In this document: positions 52,381 through 60,748 of the stretch, in pieces
Layout: every line of letters begins with the position of its first letter
Position numbering within the stretch: position 1 is the stretch's first letter
NCBI GenBank assembly: GCA_021325235.1
Contig: JAJPHN010000051.1
Span: 62,001-126,000 of the forward strand
Length of the DNA stretch: 64,000 nt
Direction of reading: 5' to 3'
Source of the DNA: Terriglobia bacterium
Lineage (GTDB): Bacteria > Acidobacteriota > Terriglobia > Bryobacterales > Bryobacteraceae
Notes under the pieces: model-generated
What the model was told of the DNA's origin: nothing
Seen by the model: the letters and a program-made list of their open reading frames with translations, nothing else
Database searches by the model: none
Translations under genes and position numbers: made by a program

Positions 52381-52749
52381 ATGCCGGCACAGGAAACGTT
52401 AGAGCGCTTTATTCGGGCGGTGGAGAGCAACGACCATGCTCAGGCCATTGCCGATTTCTATACCGAGGACTGCTCGCTGCAGGAGAACCAGGCTGAACCG
52501 AGGCGAGGACGCGATGCCGCTGTCGCGCGCGAAAGGCAAATTTTGAGCCGGGCGCGCGAGGTGCATTCCGAGTGCGTGCGGCCGGTGTTCGTGGCGGAAG
52601 ACTTTGTGGTCATTCGCTGGAGGTTTCGCTTTGTGTGGCTGGATGGCAAGGTGACCGAAATGGAGGAGCTCGCGTATCAGCAATGGGAAGGCGAACGGAT
52701 TGCGCGCGAGCAGTTCTTCTACGATCCGGCGCAGCGCGAGCCGAAGTAA
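52381..52749 (+). CDS. SnoaL/NTF2-like protein
   Basis: A 122-residue protein with an NTF2-like cone fold: LERFIRAVESNDHAQAIADF with YTEDCSLQENQAEPRRGRDA is the opening helix and pocket region, and VIRWRFRFVWLDGKVTEMEE with YQQWEGERIAREQFFYD completes the sheet. These are SnoaL-like ligand-binding or isomerase domains. It is divergent from arsR by about 90 bases and may share its operator. Its stop codon directly abuts that of the heptaheme cytochrome on the other strand. Confidence 0.85.
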   Translation: MPAQETLERFIRAVESNDHAQAIADFYTEDCSLQENQAEPRRGRDAAVARERQILSRAREVHSECVRPVFVAEDFVVIRWRFRFVWLDGKVTEMEELAYQQWEGERIAREQFFYDPAQREPK

Positions 52750-53715
52750 TCAGCGGATGTAGTGATCGGTGAAGGCCAGTGCCGGGTGCAACTGCACGCG
52801 CGGCATGTGACAACTGATGCAGTCGCCGGAGCGGTGCGGCTGCGTATGGCACGAAACGCAGCGCTGATTGTAGAAAGCGTTGTCGTTGCGGCGTGCGTCC
52901 TGATGCGCGGCGTGGCAGGTGGTGCAGCTCAGTTTGCCCGAACTGAAGCAGCGGCTCATGGCCAGGCGGTAGGGCTGGAATCGCACGTTCTCGATCGCAT
53001 CCGGCGGTCCCGAGAGGCGGAAGCGATGACAGGTGCCGCAGAACTCGACCTGCGCCGGGGCGCTGAGTTTACCGGGATTAACCGGATGATGCGCCGCGGG
53101 ATTGGCCAGGTGCGCTTCGGCTCCGGCATGGCAGCGCTGGCACTGCACGCCGGGCACGACCGGCTCGAGATCGCGCGTCACCGCTGTGGCATGGCAGCCG
53201 AGGCACTGGGCCAGCATCTCGCGCGTCTGCAGGCGTCCGAGGGCGGCCTGCGCACTCGTTGAATCGGCGGCATGCTGGCCAATCGTGATGCCGTATCGCG
53301 GGAGTTGCGGGAAAAAGCTAATGCGCGATTCGAGCGTACCCGCGGCGGTGGCGATGAGCGGCGTCTCGCCTTGTGCTCCGGCGCCGAGAACCCAATGAAT
53401 CGTTCCGCTCGCGCGGTCGGTACCGCGCTCAGCCGTTACCTGGATCGAGTCCGGGCTGCGTTGAAACTCGAATTCGTAGCCGCCGGCCGATTCGTGTAAC
53501 GGCTTTTCGGGCAGACTCTGCGCGAAGGCACTCAGCGCGGCCGGATGCATGGCGTTGGCCATGCGCGAGTGTTCGTGAAGGCGCGTCTCTGCCGGGTGGC
53601 AACCGGCGCAGGCCGAGTTGGGAATAACCTGCTGTCCGGGCAGCAGTACGGCCAGCAGCGCGAGCGCGCTCCGCCTAATGCTGCTGGCGCATGCTTTGAA
53701 ACTTTTCGAGAACAG
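52750..53715 (-). CDS. Seven-heme c-type cytochrome
   Basis: About 320 residues with seven CxxCH heme sites: CAGCH, CLGCH, CQRCH, CGTCH, CTTCH, CVSCH and CISCH. RRSALALLAVLLPG is a signal peptide. No ATG, GTG or TTG lies between the upstream TPR gene and this signal peptide. Candidate starts are CTG 53715 (with GAAGGACGAAGG seven bases upstream) or ATT 53680, which overlaps the TPR stop as ATTAG. The ATG at 53985 in this frame is an overlap artefact of the TPR gene. It is probably periplasmic electron transfer; the order of genes suggests cotranscription with the TPR gene. Confidence 0.8.
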   Translation of the reverse strand: MFSKSFKACASSIRRSALALLAVLLPGQQVIPNSACAGCHPAETRLHEHSRMANAMHPAALSAFAQSLPEKPLHESAGGYEFEFQRSPDSIQVTAERGTDRASGTIHWVLGAGAQGETPLIATAAGTLESRISFFPQLPRYGITIGQHAADSTSAQAALGRLQTREMLAQCLGCHATAVTRDLEPVVPGVQCQRCHAGAEAHLANPAAHHPVNPGKLSAPAQVEFCGTCHRFRLSGPPDAIENVRFQPYRLAMSRCFSSGKLSCTTCHAAHQDARRNDNAFYNQRCVSCHTQPHRSGDCISCHMPRVQLHPALAFTDHYIR

Positions 53716-54538
53716 CGCGGCCTTCGTCCTTCTTGCCCTCCAGCATAAGCGTCTGCCCGAGCAGGTAGGTTGCCGACCCGTTCTGTGGATCGAGCAGCAG
53801 CGCGCGGCGGAGGATGCCCTCGGCGTTGCCGTAATCGCCTTTTTTGAAGTAGCAACGGCCGAGCAGGATAAAGGGCCCGCTGAAATCCGGGTTGAGCCAG
53901 ATGGCGCGCTGCAGGTCGGCGATGGCCGGGTCCCATTTTTCCTGCCGGGTGTAGACGTCGCCGCGCCGGTACCAGGCCATGGCAAAGCTCGGATTCAGCG
54001 CGAGTTCCTGGCTAAGCAGCGAAGCGCCCTCCTCTAACCGCCCGCGAAAAATGGCAATCTCGCCCAGCACAAAGTGCGCTTCGGGCAGTTTGGGGTCGAG
54101 CGCCACGGCCTGCTTCGCCTCGGCTTCGGCCTGATCCTCAAATTCCTTCTTGAGGAGCATCTGGGCGGCGAGCAGATGGGCCTGGGCAGAATCGGGCGGC
54201 ACATGGAACAAACGGGCGAAAGCGGCGCGGGACTGGCCGGGCTGGCGCGTCTGGACGTAGGCGTAGCCCAGCATGTAGTTGGCTTCGTTCACGGAATGGA
54301 CGCGTTCGAGCCAGGGGATGGCTTTGGGGGCCTGGTTGAGGGCGAAATAACTCTGGCCGATCAGCAGGGCCGATTCCTGGAATTCGGGGGAACCAGGCGC
54401 CTCGGACTGGGCGGCCTGTTCGAAGAGCGGGATGGCGTTCTGGTAATCGTGCTGGCGGTAGAGGGCGAGGGCGCGCTGATGGACGGGGGAGGGGGTGGGT
54501 GCGGCCGCGAGGAGGAGGGCGAAGGCGGCTTGCAACAT
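53675..54538 (-). CDS. Secreted TPR-repeat protein
   Basis: A 287-residue protein with a short N-terminal hydrophobic leader (MLQAAFALLLAAAPTPSP) and seven or eight TPR units, for example LALYRQHDYQNAIPLFEQAA, AHFVLGEIAIFRGRLEEGAS and PFILLGRCYFKKGDYGNAEG. TPRs mediate protein contacts. TATACT lies seven bases before ATG on the minus strand, so the message may be leaderless. The multiheme cytochrome gene overlaps its end, and the large TonB-dependent receptor is divergent. Confidence 0.85.
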   Translation of the reverse strand: MLQAAFALLLAAAPTPSPVHQRALALYRQHDYQNAIPLFEQAAQSEAPGSPEFQESALLIGQSYFALNQAPKAIPWLERVHSVNEANYMLGYAYVQTRQPGQSRAAFARLFHVPPDSAQAHLLAAQMLLKKEFEDQAEAEAKQAVALDPKLPEAHFVLGEIAIFRGRLEEGASLLSQELALNPSFAMAWYRRGDVYTRQEKWDPAIADLQRAIWLNPDFSGPFILLGRCYFKKGDYGNAEGILRRALLLDPQNGSATYLLGQTLMLEGKKDEGRAVLEKFQSMRQQH

Positions 54539-54767
54539 ATTGAAAAGTATAGACCGGGCCGGAAGCGCTACGAGAATCCATATTTCAAGCGCTTACATTC
54601 GGGCAGTCCAATTTTCCTCAAATTTATCTAAGAGAAAACGCAACTTTAGTGGTACAAACCCGCTACGAATCGACTACACTACACCAAGGTGGATGTTGTT
54701 TCGGGCTATACGTGCGCGCATCCGAGTAGGTTTCCATTGCGCCGGTAAGCCTTCCAAGGAGAAGGAA
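54539..54767. promoter_or_regulatory. Divergent promoter region, TPR gene and TonB-dependent receptor
   Basis: 229 bases. On the minus side TATACT (54546-54551) precedes the TPR gene; TATAGACCGG at 54548-54557 repeats ten bases of the operator at 48263-48272 but lacks the other half. On the plus side AAGGAGAAGGA precedes the receptor ATG. No other feature is evident. Confidence 0.4.
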
Positions 54768-57700
54768 ATGTCCAGGTTTAAGACACAGATTTCGCGCTGG
54801 GCGATGGCTGTGGCGGTGCTGTTTCTGGCCGGCAGCTGGAGTCTGCAGGCGCAGCAGGTATTCGGCAGCATCATCGGAACGGTTACGGATCCGAGTGGCT
54901 CGGCGGTGGCGAACGCCAAGGTCACGATCACGGACGTCAACAAGAACACGAGCTTCGAGGTCACAACCAACGACTCGGGCGAGTACACCAAAGGCCAGCT
55001 GATCCCGGGCACCTATCGGGTCACGATCGAGGCTTCGGGATTCAATAAAGTGGTCTCGAACGATCTGACGGTGCAGGTCGACCAGGCGACGCAGTTCAAT
55101 GCCTCGATGCAGGTCGGCAACGTAGAGCAGACAGTCGAAGTGACTGCCGCGGCTCCGCTGCTGCAGACAGATCGCGCGGACGTGGCGCAGACGTTCACCT
55201 CGCAGGAGATTTCGCAGCTGCCGAGTATCGGCCGCAATATGCAGGCGTTCGAGCTGCTGAATCCGGGCACGGTGAAGCTCGGCTGGGCGCACGCGGCAGA
55301 TGAAAATCCGCAGGGTAGCGTGCAGATCGAAGTGAATGGCCAGCCCTTTTACGCCAGCGGCTATTACCTGGACGGCACGGTCAATCAGGATCCGATTCTG
55401 GGGATCATCGTCATCAACCCGACCATGGACTCGGTGAACGAAGTCAAACAGGCCAACCAGGATTACGATTCGGAGTTCGACACCTTCAGTGCGGGACTGT
55501 TTACCTACTCCACGAAATCGGGAACGAACGCTTTCCACGGCGACGCCTTCGAATACATGTTTTTGAACACGCCGGGGTTCCAGGATTTCGGACGCAATCC
55601 TTTCACCGAGAACACACCGCTCGGCAGTCCGAACAGTGGAGCCTATACGCCGACTACTCACCAGAACCAGTTCGGCGGCTCACTGGGCGGCGCAATTATC
55701 AAGAACAAACTGTTTTACTTTGGCGACGCGCAGCTGACCCGGAACCTGAAGGGCGGCTCGGTGCTGACCAGCGTGCCGACTGCGCAGGACCGGACCGGCA
55801 ACCTGAGCGACTGGCTGGCGCTTGGCTCGCAGTACCAGATTTACAATCCGACCACGGGCGATCCGACCACGGGCGCCAACCGCAAGACGTTCCCGGGCAA
55901 CGTGATTCCTCACAACATGCTCAGCCCGCAGGCGCAGAATCTGCTGAGTTACTTCCCGCTGCCAAACACGGCCGGAACGGTGATCAATGGGGTCGTTGCA
56001 CCGTATAACAACTACACCACCTCCGGGACGCTCACCAATAACGGCAATCAGTGGAACACGCGGTGGGACTACTACGGCAACGAGAAGAATACGTTTTTCG
56101 GCCGCTACAGCTATGCCGCTTTCGACCTGAGTGCTCCCGGCGCTTACGGCGCACTGGCCGGCGGAGCGAACTTCAATAACGCCAACTATGCCGGCAGCTC
56201 GAGCACGCTGAACCAGAGCATCGCCGGCGGCTGGACCCACACCGCCAGCGCGACGCTGATCAACGAATTCCGCTTCGGCTTCGTGCATTATCACGTGACC
56301 GATGTCCCCAACGGCGTCGGCAGCAATCCCGCCACCCAGGCTGGCATCCCCGGTCTGAACCTCGATAATTTCTACACCTCCGGTATGCCGGCCTTCTATA
56401 TCGACAACCCCACCGGTAACCAGATGGCGCTCGGTTATGCGCTGGGCATTAACCAGTGCAACTGCCCGCTTGACGAAAACGAGCGGCAATATCAGTTTGT
56501 CGACAACGTGACCAAGGTTCACGGGAACCACAACTTCAAGTTCGGTGCCGATATGCGGTATGCGCTCAATCTGCGCGTGCCAAGCGATAATCACCGAGCC
56601 GGTGAAGTACATTTCAATGACAGCGTCACCGCTCTCGGCAACGGAACCGGATCTATTGCGAGCGGCGGTCTCGGCCTAGCCACCTTTCTGCTCGGTGACG
56701 TAACCAGCTTCAATCGCTATGTCAGCTCCAGCACGAATGCGCAGGAACGCCAGCGCCGCTGGTTCTACTATGCGCAGGACGAATGGCATGCCACGCCGAA
56801 ATTGACCGTCACTTACGGCGTCCGCTGGGAACTGGTGTTCCCGGAGCGCGTCAACGGGCCCAAGAATGGCGCTGAATACGACCTGAATACCGGGCTGCTC
56901 GACGTTTTTAGTTACGGCAATATCGCCGGGACCGGCTATCAGCAGACGAACTGGAAGATGTTTGCGCCGCGCGTCGGGGTGGCCTATCAGCTGACACCGA
57001 AGACGGTGATTCGGACCGGCTATGGCTGGTCGTATAGCCTTGGAACCTTCGGCTCGACCTTCGGCCACAACGTTACGCAGAACCCGCCCGTTCTGACCAA
57101 CCAGACGCTCAGCCAACAGCAGACCTGCGGCAACAACTTCTGCGATATCTTCACCCTGAACCAAGGTCCGCCCGCGCTTCCGGCCTATACCATCAGCCCA
57201 CAGGGTACGCTGCCCTGCCCGGCGGGTGTGGATTGCAAGACGCGCCCGGGCCTGTTCCACATGCCGGTTGTCTACGCCTATAACTTCACGGTCCAGCGAC
57301 AGCTGACCAGCAAAATGGCCTTTACGGCGGGATATGTCGGCAACCAGGGACGACACACCGGCGCTGGCCTCGGCAATAGCTTTAACGCCAACCAGCAGTA
57401 CTTTATCCCGAACTTTCCAACCAATCTGCAGGATCGGTTGTTCCCATTCAACGGCTTGCTCGGACCGAGATATGATTACGGGAATACGGCAGGCGTTGAT
57501 AACTACTGTAACTGCGCCAATACCCGCTACGACTCGTTCCAGGGAACGTTTACAGTCAAAGGTTCGCAGGGGCTGAGTCTACAAGCCAACTACACCTATC
57601 AGCTCGCGCAAGGCGATGGCTACGGGCCGGATAGCTCGTATACGTTCCTGTACGACCGGCCGCTTGGTTATGTCGATAACAGCGAATTCCCGCGGCAGCA

Positions 57701-58277
57701 GTGGGTTCTGGCGGGCGGTTGGGATATCCCGTTCGGCCGCGGTCGCAAGTACGGCACCACCACGAACCGTTTCGTTGACGCTGTGCTAGGCGGCTGGAAC
57801 CTGAGCGGGATCTTCTCCTGGTACAGCGGCAGGCCGTTCTACCCGACGATCGACAATTACGGAACGAATATTCAGCCGTACACCGGTCCGAACAACATCC
57901 CGAACAAGGGGAGCGGAAGCCCGTACGCGGCGAACCAGAACCGAAATCAGTGGATCGTAGGTTGCCCGAATCAGGTATGTACTTCCGGAGCATTCCTCTA
58001 CCCGGCTTCCAATACCTTCGGCAACTATCCGATCAACCAGCTTTTCGGGCCGCAGTTCGTGAACCTCGATGCCTCGGTGATGAAGCAGTTCAGCCTCACC
58101 GAGCGCTTCAAGTTCACGCTGCGCATGGACGCGACCAATTCGCTGAACCACACCAACCTCGATCTGCCCAACGCGGACGTCACCAGCGCCAGCGCCGGCC
58201 AGATCACCAATATCGCCTTCAACAGCAACAACTACACCATGCGCCGTGTGCAGTTCTCCGGCGTACTGAACTGGTAG
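54768..58277 (+). CDS. TonB-dependent receptor with carboxypeptidase-regulatory-like domain
   Basis: A 1169-residue outer-membrane protein. ATG 54768 has AAGGAGAAGGA upstream and starts a signal peptide (WAMAVAVLFLAGSWSLQA). Residues about 30-110 are a carboxypeptidase-regulatory-like/CarbopepD domain: GTVTDPSGSAVANAKVTITD, then TTNDSGEYTKGQLIPGTYRV. A plug domain follows (about 125-235; LPSIGRNMQAFELLNPGTVK). The rest is a large barrel ending in a beta strand (NYTMRRVQFSGVLNW). This Oar-like build is typical of acidobacteria. The substrate is unknown; no TonB box is clear. A strong terminator follows. Confidence 0.92.
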   Translation: MSRFKTQISRWAMAVAVLFLAGSWSLQAQQVFGSIIGTVTDPSGSAVANAKVTITDVNKNTSFEVTTNDSGEYTKGQLIPGTYRVTIEASGFNKVVSNDLTVQVDQATQFNASMQVGNVEQTVEVTAAAPLLQTDRADVAQTFTSQEISQLPSIGRNMQAFELLNPGTVKLGWAHAADENPQGSVQIEVNGQPFYASGYYLDGTVNQDPILGIIVINPTMDSVNEVKQANQDYDSEFDTFSAGLFTYSTKSGTNAFHGDAFEYMFLNTPGFQDFGRNPFTENTPLGSPNSGAYTPTTHQNQFGGSLGGAIIKNKLFYFGDAQLTRNLKGGSVLTSVPTAQDRTGNLSDWLALGSQYQIYNPTTGDPTTGANRKTFPGNVIPHNMLSPQAQNLLSYFPLPNTAGTVINGVVAPYNNYTTSGTLTNNGNQWNTRWDYYGNEKNTFFGRYSYAAFDLSAPGAYGALAGGANFNNANYAGSSSTLNQSIAGGWTHTASATLINEFRFGFVHYHVTDVPNGVGSNPATQAGIPGLNLDNFYTSGMPAFYIDNPTGNQMALGYALGINQCNCPLDENERQYQFVDNVTKVHGNHNFKFGADMRYALNLRVPSDNHRAGEVHFNDSVTALGNGTGSIASGGLGLATFLLGDVTSFNRYVSSSTNAQERQRRWFYYAQDEWHATPKLTVTYGVRWELVFPERVNGPKNGAEYDLNTGLLDVFSYGNIAGTGYQQTNWKMFAPRVGVAYQLTPKTVIRTGYGWSYSLGTFGSTFGHNVTQNPPVLTNQTLSQQQTCGNNFCDIFTLNQGPPALPAYTISPQGTLPCPAGVDCKTRPGLFHMPVVYAYNFTVQRQLTSKMAFTAGYVGNQGRHTGAGLGNSFNANQQYFIPNFPTNLQDRLFPFNGLLGPRYDYGNTAGVDNYCNCANTRYDSFQGTFTVKGSQGLSLQANYTYQLAQGDGYGPDSSYTFLYDRPLGYVDNSEFPRQQWVLAGGWDIPFGRGRKYGTTTNRFVDAVLGGWNLSGIFSWYSGRPFYPTIDNYGTNIQPYTGPNNIPNKGSGSPYAANQNRNQWIVGCPNQVCTSGAFLYPASNTFGNYPINQLFGPQFVNLDASVMKQFSLTERFKFTLRMDATNSLNHTNLDLPNADVTSASAGQITNIAFNSNNYTMRRVQFSGVLNW

Positions 58278-58291
58278 AGAAGTAACACAAA

Positions 58292-58330
58292 GAAAACGGC
58301 CGGGAAGATCAACTCTTCCCGGCCGTTTTC
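58292..58330. terminator. Strong bidirectional terminator
   Basis: GAAAACGGCCGGGAAGA (58292-58308) and TCTTCCCGGCCGTTTTC (58314-58330) form a perfect 17-bp stem with a five-base loop. A-rich and T-rich flanks are inside the stem, so it can end transcription both of the TonB-dependent receptor and of the convergent Uma2 gene. Confidence 0.92.
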
Positions 58331-58832
58331 ATTTACCTAGAAGGCTTTCCTCAAGAAGTTGCCAGATGCGCGCCGACGGGGTCTCGATCAGTTTATCCGC
58401 GAGCTCGAGGCCGGAAGCAGTCCAGCGAAAGAGTTGCCGGCTCTCCGGATCGACCACGTACACGTATGCAAAACCCCAGCGAGCATACGCCTGACACTTC
58501 TGTAAAACGTAAGACATCGAGTCGTCTGGCGAGAGAATCTCGACTGCCACTTCGACTGCACTGGTCGGATACGCTTCGGCAACCGGTTTTCGTGTAGCAA
58601 TGACGTCCGGTCTCGGCCGCGCGTCCGGGGCGATGCGAAGTTCGATTTCTGAACCGGCTGCAAACCCAGCCTCCCGCAGGAGCTGAATCAAAATGCCTTG
58701 TAAAAGGCCGTGTATCCAGGTAGGGCTCGCTTTCGGAACCGCTTCTCCATACCAATACTCGTACGCGCGGTCCGAGTGCTGATACTTCGCCTCGAAGTCG
58801 GCCAGTGACTGGTGATCGGCAACGGCAGCCAT
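58329..58832 (-). CDS. Uma2-family (DUF820) nuclease-like protein
   Basis: A 167-residue protein with the PD-(D/E)xK-like core of the Uma2 family: ELRIAPDARPRPDVIATRKP has the catalytic PDV Asp, and AVEVAVEILSPDDSMSYVLQ supplies the ExS-type acidic motif; KCQAYARWGFAYVYVVDPES is the next conserved stretch. The activity of the family is unproven. The stop codon lies within the terminator stem. The DinB gene is 18 bases upstream on the same strand. Confidence 0.88.
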   Translation of the reverse strand: MAAVADHQSLADFEAKYQHSDRAYEYWYGEAVPKASPTWIHGLLQGILIQLLREAGFAAGSEIELRIAPDARPRPDVIATRKPVAEAYPTSAVEVAVEILSPDDSMSYVLQKCQAYARWGFAYVYVVDPESRQLFRWTASGLELADKLIETPSARIWQLLEESLLGK

Positions 58833-58850
58833 ATTCGTATTTGTTGTCGC

Positions 58851-59351
58851 CTAAGAAACCGGCTCGTCAGCGGACGGCCCGTACAAGCCCGGCACCGGAA
58901 TATTCAGCAGCCGCAGATACACGCCCAGTTGCGCCCTGTGATGGATCAGATGGTTCAGAAACATGCCGCGGTACAGGACCTTGCGCGGAGCCTCAGCGAT
59001 CACTTTGTCACCCCAGGAAAGCCGCCAGTTCTCGTTGAGCTGCTCGTCCGTGCTCTTTTCAAGATGCGTGCGCGCCTCCGCGGAGCTGCGGTCGAGGTCG
59101 GAGAGCAGGTGCGCGGTGGATTCGAAGACCAGAGGCGGGAATTTCGCAGTCGCCAGATTCACTTCGTCGGTGGTGATCATGCGCGTCCAGAAGTCGGGCA
59201 GACGCGCCACATGCACCGAGAGCCGGCCGATCGGCATGGATTTTTCGTGCGGTTTCCATTGCGGATCGTTCTCCGGAATGCGCTCGAGCACCCGGCGCGT
59301 GTTGGCGATCTCGTGATCGAAATCTAGCAGCAGGACGTCAGCTATACTCAT
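58851..59351 (-). CDS. DinB-family protein
   Basis: A 166-residue four-helix DinB-like protein: LLDFDHEIANTRRVLERIPE at the start, and HLIHHRAQLGVYLRLLNIPV near the end, contributing the His motif of the metal site. Family members are metal-dependent thiol transferases or unknowns. The start ATG at 59351 shares the CATG at 59349-59352 with a possible start on the opposite strand. It is followed by Uma2 on the same strand. Confidence 0.88.
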   Translation of the reverse strand: MSIADVLLLDFDHEIANTRRVLERIPENDPQWKPHEKSMPIGRLSVHVARLPDFWTRMITTDEVNLATAKFPPLVFESTAHLLSDLDRSSAEARTHLEKSTDEQLNENWRLSWGDKVIAEAPRKVLYRGMFLNHLIHHRAQLGVYLRLLNIPVPGLYGPSADEPVS

Positions 59352-59370
59352 GCGCGCTAGAGTATCAAGG

Positions 59371-59721
59371 ATGAAAGTTGTGGATCGCGTCTTCGGCTGG
59401 CTCATGCTGCTCGGGGCGTTCGGGCATGCCGCGGGTTCGTGGCAATTCTACCGGGGCCGCGACAATCTGGCGCTGCTCTGGGCGCTTTCCGCGTCGTTTG
59501 CGGTGATTCTTCTGGCTGCTATCAATCTGCTGCGCGCCGAACGCAGCCACGACCGCCCGCTCGCCTGGATCTGCTTCGGCGGCTGTATCGTCTGGATGGG
59601 CTTCGTGATCGTATTCGGGGTGCTGATCGGAAACGTGTTCGATTTCCGGCCGCTGATCAACTTCCTCATCACGGCCGTACTCGCGGTGTTCAGCCTGCGC
59701 AGTCTGCGCGCGCCGCGCTAA
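59371..59721 (+). CDS. Small membrane protein
   Basis: A 116-residue protein with three or four membrane helices (FGWLMLLGAFGHAAGSW, LLWALSASFAVILLAAINLL, AWICFGGCIVWMGFVIVFGV, LINFLITAVLAVFSL). An ATG seven codons earlier at 59350 is possible and overlaps the DinB start codon; 59371 follows AAGG directly, so the start is unsure. TATACT at 59343-59348 could be its -10 box. Function unknown. Confidence 0.6.
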   Translation: MKVVDRVFGWLMLLGAFGHAAGSWQFYRGRDNLALLWALSASFAVILLAAINLLRAERSHDRPLAWICFGGCIVWMGFVIVFGVLIGNVFDFRPLINFLITAVLAVFSLRSLRAPR

Positions 59722-59823
59722 TTACCTTGCGCTGCAGAATGCGGTCTGTTGACCGCTCCTTACAGTCGCGGCTCGGTAAGCAGTTCAAACCTTAGATGCA
59801 CTTAACTGAGCCGTGCGCGCAAA

Positions 59824-60648
59824 CTACTGACCGTTTTCGTTGTCTTCCGGAAACACCGCGTAACCGGCGGGCGGCGGATACAAGCTCTTGAGCAGGTTCA
59901 GCCGTTTCCGCAGATACCGGCTCGGCAACTGCCGCGGCCCGGTCTCCACGTCAATATCGCAGCAGATTCCGTGCAGGTACAAGGTCAGCGTGTCGATGAA
60001 CGACTGGCGCACATAATCGGCAAACAGCGGGCTATCGCGCTTCAGATTCGCCTGCCGGCGCAGCAGCGTCTGCTTGGCCTGCCAGCTCTCGTCGTCCACT
60101 TCGCCGTGCACGCTGCCGGTCAGCTCTTCGCGGATGAGCGCGCGGTAGCCATCGGCCGCGCCCTCGGGCCACTTGCCGGCAACGAGCGCCGCCAGCCGGC
60201 GGTAGAAACGGTAATGATACTCGGCCACATCCTGCTCTTTGAGGGCAAAAACCAGCACGGTCTCGTTCTCGAAGCTGACCTGGGAGCCCCACGCCTGCTG
60301 CCCTTCGGCGGGCCGCTCCGCCACGACAAATTCCACTGCTTTGTCACTCTTGCGCTTGCGGGCGGTCTTCAGCGCACCGCGCTCGCTCGAGCGCTCGATG
60401 TAGGGCACCAGCAGAATCGAGATGCGCGGCAGCATGGCGGCCAGGTTCGAGGGCAGCGCGCCGATCGGTTCCTCGAGATATTCCTTGAGCACTTCTTCGC
60501 TCATGGGCAGCGAGGCGCAAAAGTAGCTGAAGGTGTTGCTCAGAGGGATTACTTCGGCGCGAAATCGCTCTGCAAATTGGCCGACGCTCACGCGCGACAG
60601 GCTGGCCTGGACCTGAGCGGAGGCGGCAGGCTCTCGTTGGCTGGGCAT
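59824..60648 (-). CDS. Hypothetical protein
   Basis: A 274-residue soluble protein without a signal peptide. It is mostly helical, with an N-terminal polar stretch, and includes ALVAGKWPEGAADGYRALIR and CCDIDVETGPRQLPSRYLRK. No domain is recognised. The gene is divergent from lpxB with about 100 bases between. Codon use and GC at third positions are as in neighbouring genes, so it is likely real. Confidence 0.6.
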   Translation of the reverse strand: MPSQREPAASAQVQASLSRVSVGQFAERFRAEVIPLSNTFSYFCASLPMSEEVLKEYLEEPIGALPSNLAAMLPRISILLVPYIERSSERGALKTARKRKSDKAVEFVVAERPAEGQQAWGSQVSFENETVLVFALKEQDVAEYHYRFYRRLAALVAGKWPEGAADGYRALIREELTGSVHGEVDDESWQAKQTLLRRQANLKRDSPLFADYVRQSFIDTLTLYLHGICCDIDVETGPRQLPSRYLRKRLNLLKSLYPPPAGYAVFPEDNENGQ

Positions 60649-60748
60649 TTCGGTTTCGACTCGATTCTAGCAAAGCAAGCCCCGCCCCAAACCCAGGGCG
60701 GGCGCCGTCCGGGTGCGCGGAATCGCTGCTAAGATTGAGAAAACACGA

